Source: Balneolales bacterium (GTDB lineage: Bacteria > Bacteroidota > Rhodothermia > Balneolales > Natronogracilivirgulaceae). Taken from it: DNA of 5,688 bases. Both the position numbers and the translations under genes were made by a program. Positions within the stretch are counted from its first letter, which is position 1. Every line of letters begins with the position of its first letter. This document shows positions 4,630 to 5,688 of this stretch, in pieces. The stretch spans positions 1 to 5,688 of the forward strand of contig SLHZ01000187.1 in assembly GCA_007135895.1 (NCBI GenBank), given 5' to 3'. The notes below the pieces were generated by a model. The model saw only the letters and a program-made list of their open reading frames with translations. It did no database searches and was not told the DNA's origin.

Positions 4630-5688
4630 TCAGGATTTAAAAGGGAAGCTCATGACATAACGTGTCCCGGAAGAACTCTCCCGGGAAATATTCCCGTTGA
4701 TCTCGCCAATCAGCGCATCCACAAGATCCAGACCAAAGGAATCGGCCCTTTTCTCCATGGCATCCGGCTGAAATCCGATGCCGTCATCGGAAACCTCCAG
4801 GGTGGCTTTCGTCTCATTATGGGTCATAACCAGGTGAATCTTGCCTTTCCTGTTGCCGGGGAATGCATGCTTTAAAGAATTTGTCAGCAGCTCGGTCACA
4901 ATTAGCCCTACCGGTATGGCCGTCTTGACCGGAACGGTGATTTCCCGGTATTGCTTCTCTAATGTGACATGACCGGGAAGCGTCGGAAGCGATTCCGTGA
5001 TTTTGGTCAGATAATGGTCCAGTCGGACTTCATTCACCGAATCGGTTGCATACAGCAGCTGATACATCTCCGCAATGGCCTGAACTCTGGCATGCAGTTC
5101 ATTCAGCAGCAGCTTCGTCTGGCGGGAAACTTTTTTTTCCGTCATCAGGTATATCATGCTCTGGATCATGGCAAAACTGTTCTTGGCCCGGTGCTGCAAC
5201 TCTCTCAACAGCATTCCCTTCTGCAAATGCGCTCTTTGAAGATCATCGTCTGCTTTTTTACTCATCAGGCCCAGCAGCAACGCCAGCAGAAGCCCTATCG
5301 CCACGCTGCCGATAATCACGCCGGTATATCTGCCCACAAGTTTTTGGCTCTCAAGGGAGGCCAGCCGGGTGTCATTGAGCACCATTTGCGATAACTGCCG
5401 CGTAACATCCTGTACCAGGTAACCTTCGCGTTTGCGTGCCACATCCAGACTCTCTTTTTCCAGCCAAACCTGTATGAACTCTTTTTTTATGAAGAAATAG
5501 CTGTTGGCCGCATCGCGGGAATCGGATAGCAGGATAATGTTGTGATGCTGCCGGGTAACATCCTGGAGTTCTTGCAGTATAATGTTTACCACTTCCAAAC
5601 GCTCCAGAATTACTCCAAACTCCTCCGGCTTGCGTTCGGCTACGGCCCGCCAGGTCTGTGTCATCAGTTCCGTCACCTCATCCAGCAC
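4630..5688 (-). CDS. Sensor histidine kinase, HisKA_2 / HATPase_c type (N-terminus outside window)
   Basis: The C-terminal 352 residues of a membrane sensor kinase, ending at TGA (4632-4630). The frame is open at the window edge; the GTG there is not taken as a start. Visible residues 1-118 are a helical, charged region with no known domain by eye, probably the extracytoplasmic sensor. Residues 121-142 form a membrane helix (bases 5263-5328; GLLLALLLGLM) followed by SKK. The HisKA_2 box is LLRELQHRAKN with predicted phospho-His 166 (bases 5191-5193). The ATPase domain has the N-box ELLTNSLKHAFPG (Asn 270), G1 box DDGIGF (301-306), G2-like SFGLDLVDAL and a final GTRYVMSFPF. All key catalytic residues are present. 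Such kinases phosphorylate a response regulator; none is visible here. The signal is unknown. A first membrane helix is expected upstream. No clear terminator lies between it and the zinc-ribbon gene. Confidence 0.92.
   Translation of the reverse strand: MLDEVTELMTQTWRAVAERKPEEFGVILERLEVVNIILQELQDVTRQHHNIILLSDSRDAANSYFFIKKEFIQVWLEKESLDVARKREGYLVQDVTRQLSQMVLNDTRLASLESQKLVGRYTGVIIGSVAIGLLLALLLGLMSKKADDDLQRAHLQKGMLLRELQHRAKNSFAMIQSMIYLMTEKKVSRQTKLLLNELHARVQAIAEMYQLLYATDSVNEVRLDHYLTKITESLPTLPGHVTLEKQYREITVPVKTAIPVGLIVTELLTNSLKHAFPGNRKGKIHLVMTHNETKATLEVSDDGIGFQPDAMEKRADSFGLDLVDALIGEINGNISRESSSGTRYVMSFPFKS

Noticed and set aside
4969..5394. Plus-strand frames of 141 and 89 codons inside the kinase
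   Set aside because: They lie opposite the H-box and membrane helix of an evident kinase and are compositionally its shadows.

Overview
The window looks like part of a chromosome from the Bacteroidota/Balneolota–Rhodothermota side of the FCB group. The main reason is the end of the large plus-strand protein, which is a classic type IX secretion (Por) sorting tail with the YPNPFNP motif; this tail is confined to lineages that have that secretion system. Base composition appears moderately GC-rich by eye. The assignment below superphylum level is a guess.

Layout. (1) Bases 2-4204, plus strand: the 3' part of one very large gene for a secreted or surface-attached modular beta-sandwich protein; its N-terminus lies outside the window. 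In order it shows a possible beta-solenoid end, an Ig-like domain, and then a duplicated block of about 410-440 residues. Each block copy holds a PKD domain, a carboxypeptidase-regulatory-like domain, a YfaP/DUF2135-like domain and a PKD back half. After the blocks come a Big_9-type domain, a cadherin-like domain, a last PKD domain and the T9SS sorting tail. No catalytic domain is visible. (2) Bases 4220-4260: a textbook intrinsic terminator with a perfect 13-bp stem, closing that transcription unit. (3) Bases 4356-4583, plus strand: a small 75-residue protein with four CxxC knuckles (double zinc ribbon). (4) Bases 4630-5688, minus strand: the C-terminal 352 residues of a membrane-bound HisKA_2-type sensor histidine kinase, convergent with the zinc-ribbon gene and cut by the window end.

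Nothing shows that the three genes form one system. The terminator separates the exported protein from the zinc-ribbon gene, and the kinase is transcribed towards them. The most unusual signal is in the large protein. In both copies of the duplicated block, the carboxypeptidase-regulatory-like domain carries a 27-residue insert that reads as the front half of a PKD domain. About 200-230 residues later, a PKD back half appears without its front half. This suggests an interleaved (split) PKD domain preserved through the duplication. No RNA genes, CRISPR arrays, insertion sequences or att sites were seen, and no stretch over 300 bases lacks a gene.
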